A program made the position numbers and the translations under genes. Below the pieces are notes generated by a model that was given only the letters and a program-made list of their open reading frames with translations, had not been told where the DNA came from and searched no databases. From positions 1 to 27,584 of IMG/VR virus record IMGVR_UViG_3300009071_000048: a stretch of 27,584 nt of DNA; one strand, given 5' to 3'. The DNA is from a virus. This document shows positions 26,800-27,584 of the stretch, in pieces (within the stretch, counting starts at the first letter, position 1; every line of letters begins with the position of its first letter).

Positions 26800-27584
26800 T
26801 TTTCTCTCCTAGTTTGAGTTTGAGTTCATCTATTTCACACTTCATTTCTTGAATTGCTTTTACTAAATACATATTCAAGTCGTGAGGTGTAAATTGTTTT
26901 AAGTCATCGTAGATAACTTTATCATCTACAACTAATTCTTTTTCAGATGTTACTGCATCTGGAAAAACTTCTTCATACTCTTGAGCAATAAAAGAGTTAT
27001 ATCTTTGTGAGCCAGAAAGTTCTGGGTTTGCTTTTAAATAATCTTCTGTATAATTAAAGGAAACTGGTCTTAGTTTCAGTATTTTATCTAAACCATTTTC
27101 TATATTCTCTACATTAGTTTTAATTCTTTTATCAGAAGTGTTAGTCCAAGCTGTTCCTGTGCTTAGTCCTGCAGTTCCAACAACATCTAAAATGTGAGCT
27201 GGTGAAGAAAGTCCTATACCAATTCTACCTGTGCTATCTTTAATTCTAAATCTTTCTGCTACACCACTTTCATCTATTACTAAATCTCCACCAACATTAC
27301 CTATTACATATTTATTAGTTGTATCTTCTAATTCAAGATAAGCACCACTACCAGCATTATCGGTTTCAATTCTTAATTGTGAATGTCCACCTGTATCTAA
27401 TATGTGTAAATCTACTGCAGGTGAGCCAGTTCCTATACCGACATTTTGACTTGCATCTACCACCATAGCAAAATCAGCACCACTTGCACTTGAACTATTA
27501 GCACTACCATCAGTATAAAACTCTATTTTACCACCAGCACTTCTAATTCTTGTTGAACCACCAGTTGCTGATTGTATAATACTA
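26792..27584 (-). CDS. Tail fibre/spike with S74 auto-cleaving chaperone (5' partial)
   Basis: Open to the right edge, so at least 263 aa with the N-terminus outside the window; an internal ATG at 27466 is not the true start. Two fibre repeats, NVGIGTGSPAVDLHI and RIGIGLSSPAHILDV, precede the C-terminal chaperone: NTSDKRIKTNVENIENGLDK, LRPVSFNYTED, YNSFIAQEYEEVFPDAV and LVKAIQEMKCEIDELK. In S74 chaperones the Ser of SD-x-R and the Lys of the next IK form the catalytic pair; the chain is cut just before that Ser (codon at 27136-27134) after the trimer folds. It fits a host-recognition fibre. Confidence 0.85.
   Translation of the reverse strand, partial: SIIQSATGGSTRIRSAGGKIEFYTDGSANSSSASGADFAMVVDASQNVGIGTGSPAVDLHILDTGGHSQLRIETDNAGSGAYLELEDTTNKYVIGNVGGDLVIDESGVAERFRIKDSTGRIGIGLSSPAHILDVVGTAGLSTGTAWTNTSDKRIKTNVENIENGLDKILKLRPVSFNYTEDYLKANPELSGSQRYNSFIAQEYEEVFPDAVTSEKELVVDDKVIYDDLKQFTPHDLNMYLVKAIQEMKCEIDELKLKLGEKNG

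Noticed and set aside
1-27584. tRNA genes, CRISPR arrays, insertion sequences, integrase or attachment sites
   Set aside because: No cloverleaf, regularly spaced repeats, transposase or recombinase was seen. The repeats present are promoter and leader elements.

Overview
The window is part of an AT-rich tailed-phage genome. I see no rRNA, tRNA, integrase, transposase or CRISPR array. Two convergent gene blocks meet near 11.8-11.9 kb. The left block (304-11796, + strand) is an early/replication region of many short, overlapping genes. The right block (11919-27584, - strand) is a late block of virion, lysis and accessory genes. The P22 gp10-like tail protein and the set of large internal-virion-like proteins suggest podovirus morphology. 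Capsid, portal, terminase, DNA polymerase and endolysin genes are not in the window. Most genes have clear Shine-Dalgarno sites and one late promoter is a good sigma70 match, so the host uses SD-led translation and a sigma70-type polymerase. Several small proteins (DUF5872-like and companions, S74-tailed fibre) are of kinds common in marine phages. The host itself cannot be named from the sequence.

Left block. Ten intergenic sites share one architecture: TGGGAAC, then exactly 17 nt after the final C, GTATAAG or a close variant. They look like a phage-specific early promoter family (sites at 165, 584, 842, 1477, 1935, 2444, 2954, 4055, 4486 and 6883). They serve mostly short unknown genes up to about 7 kb. 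From 5.8 to 11.8 kb lies a recombination/replication set: a Cas4/RecB-like PD-(D/E)XK nuclease with Fe-S cysteines, an HTH protein, an ERF single-strand annealing protein, a resolvase-like nuclease, a small SSB-like protein with an acidic DDMPF tail, and a MazG-like fragment-sized protein. The ERF, resolvase and SSB-like proteins fit annealing-type phage recombination.

Structured RNA. The left block carries several gene-free stretches rich in complementary segments. The best is 4106-4476: its two ends pair through a perfect 12-bp helix, it contains a composite hairpin and an H-type pseudoknot, and it is bracketed by two early promoters. Others are 2997-3111 (14-bp closing helix with a possible alternative pairing), 3773-3990 (a G5T/AC5 helix crossing a second helix), 202-283 and 10771-10880 (leaders just upstream of Shine-Dalgarno sites). 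I regard these as the most likely undescribed feature of the window.

Right block, read leftward on the - strand: an S74-chaperone tail fibre (5' end outside the window), small virion or accessory genes, an exported thioredoxin-fold protein without active cysteines, an outer-membrane beta-barrel-like protein, three small basic marine-phage proteins, a sigma70 promoter with an operator-like leader, a 3-TM holin with small membrane or basic partners, a P22 gp10-like tail protein, four probable internal virion/ejection proteins (259, 389, 505 and 1270 aa), and finally a 299-aa protein that looks like a pre-toxin module fused to an ADP-ribosyltransferase-like domain. Many late genes are joined by TAATG stop-start overlaps.
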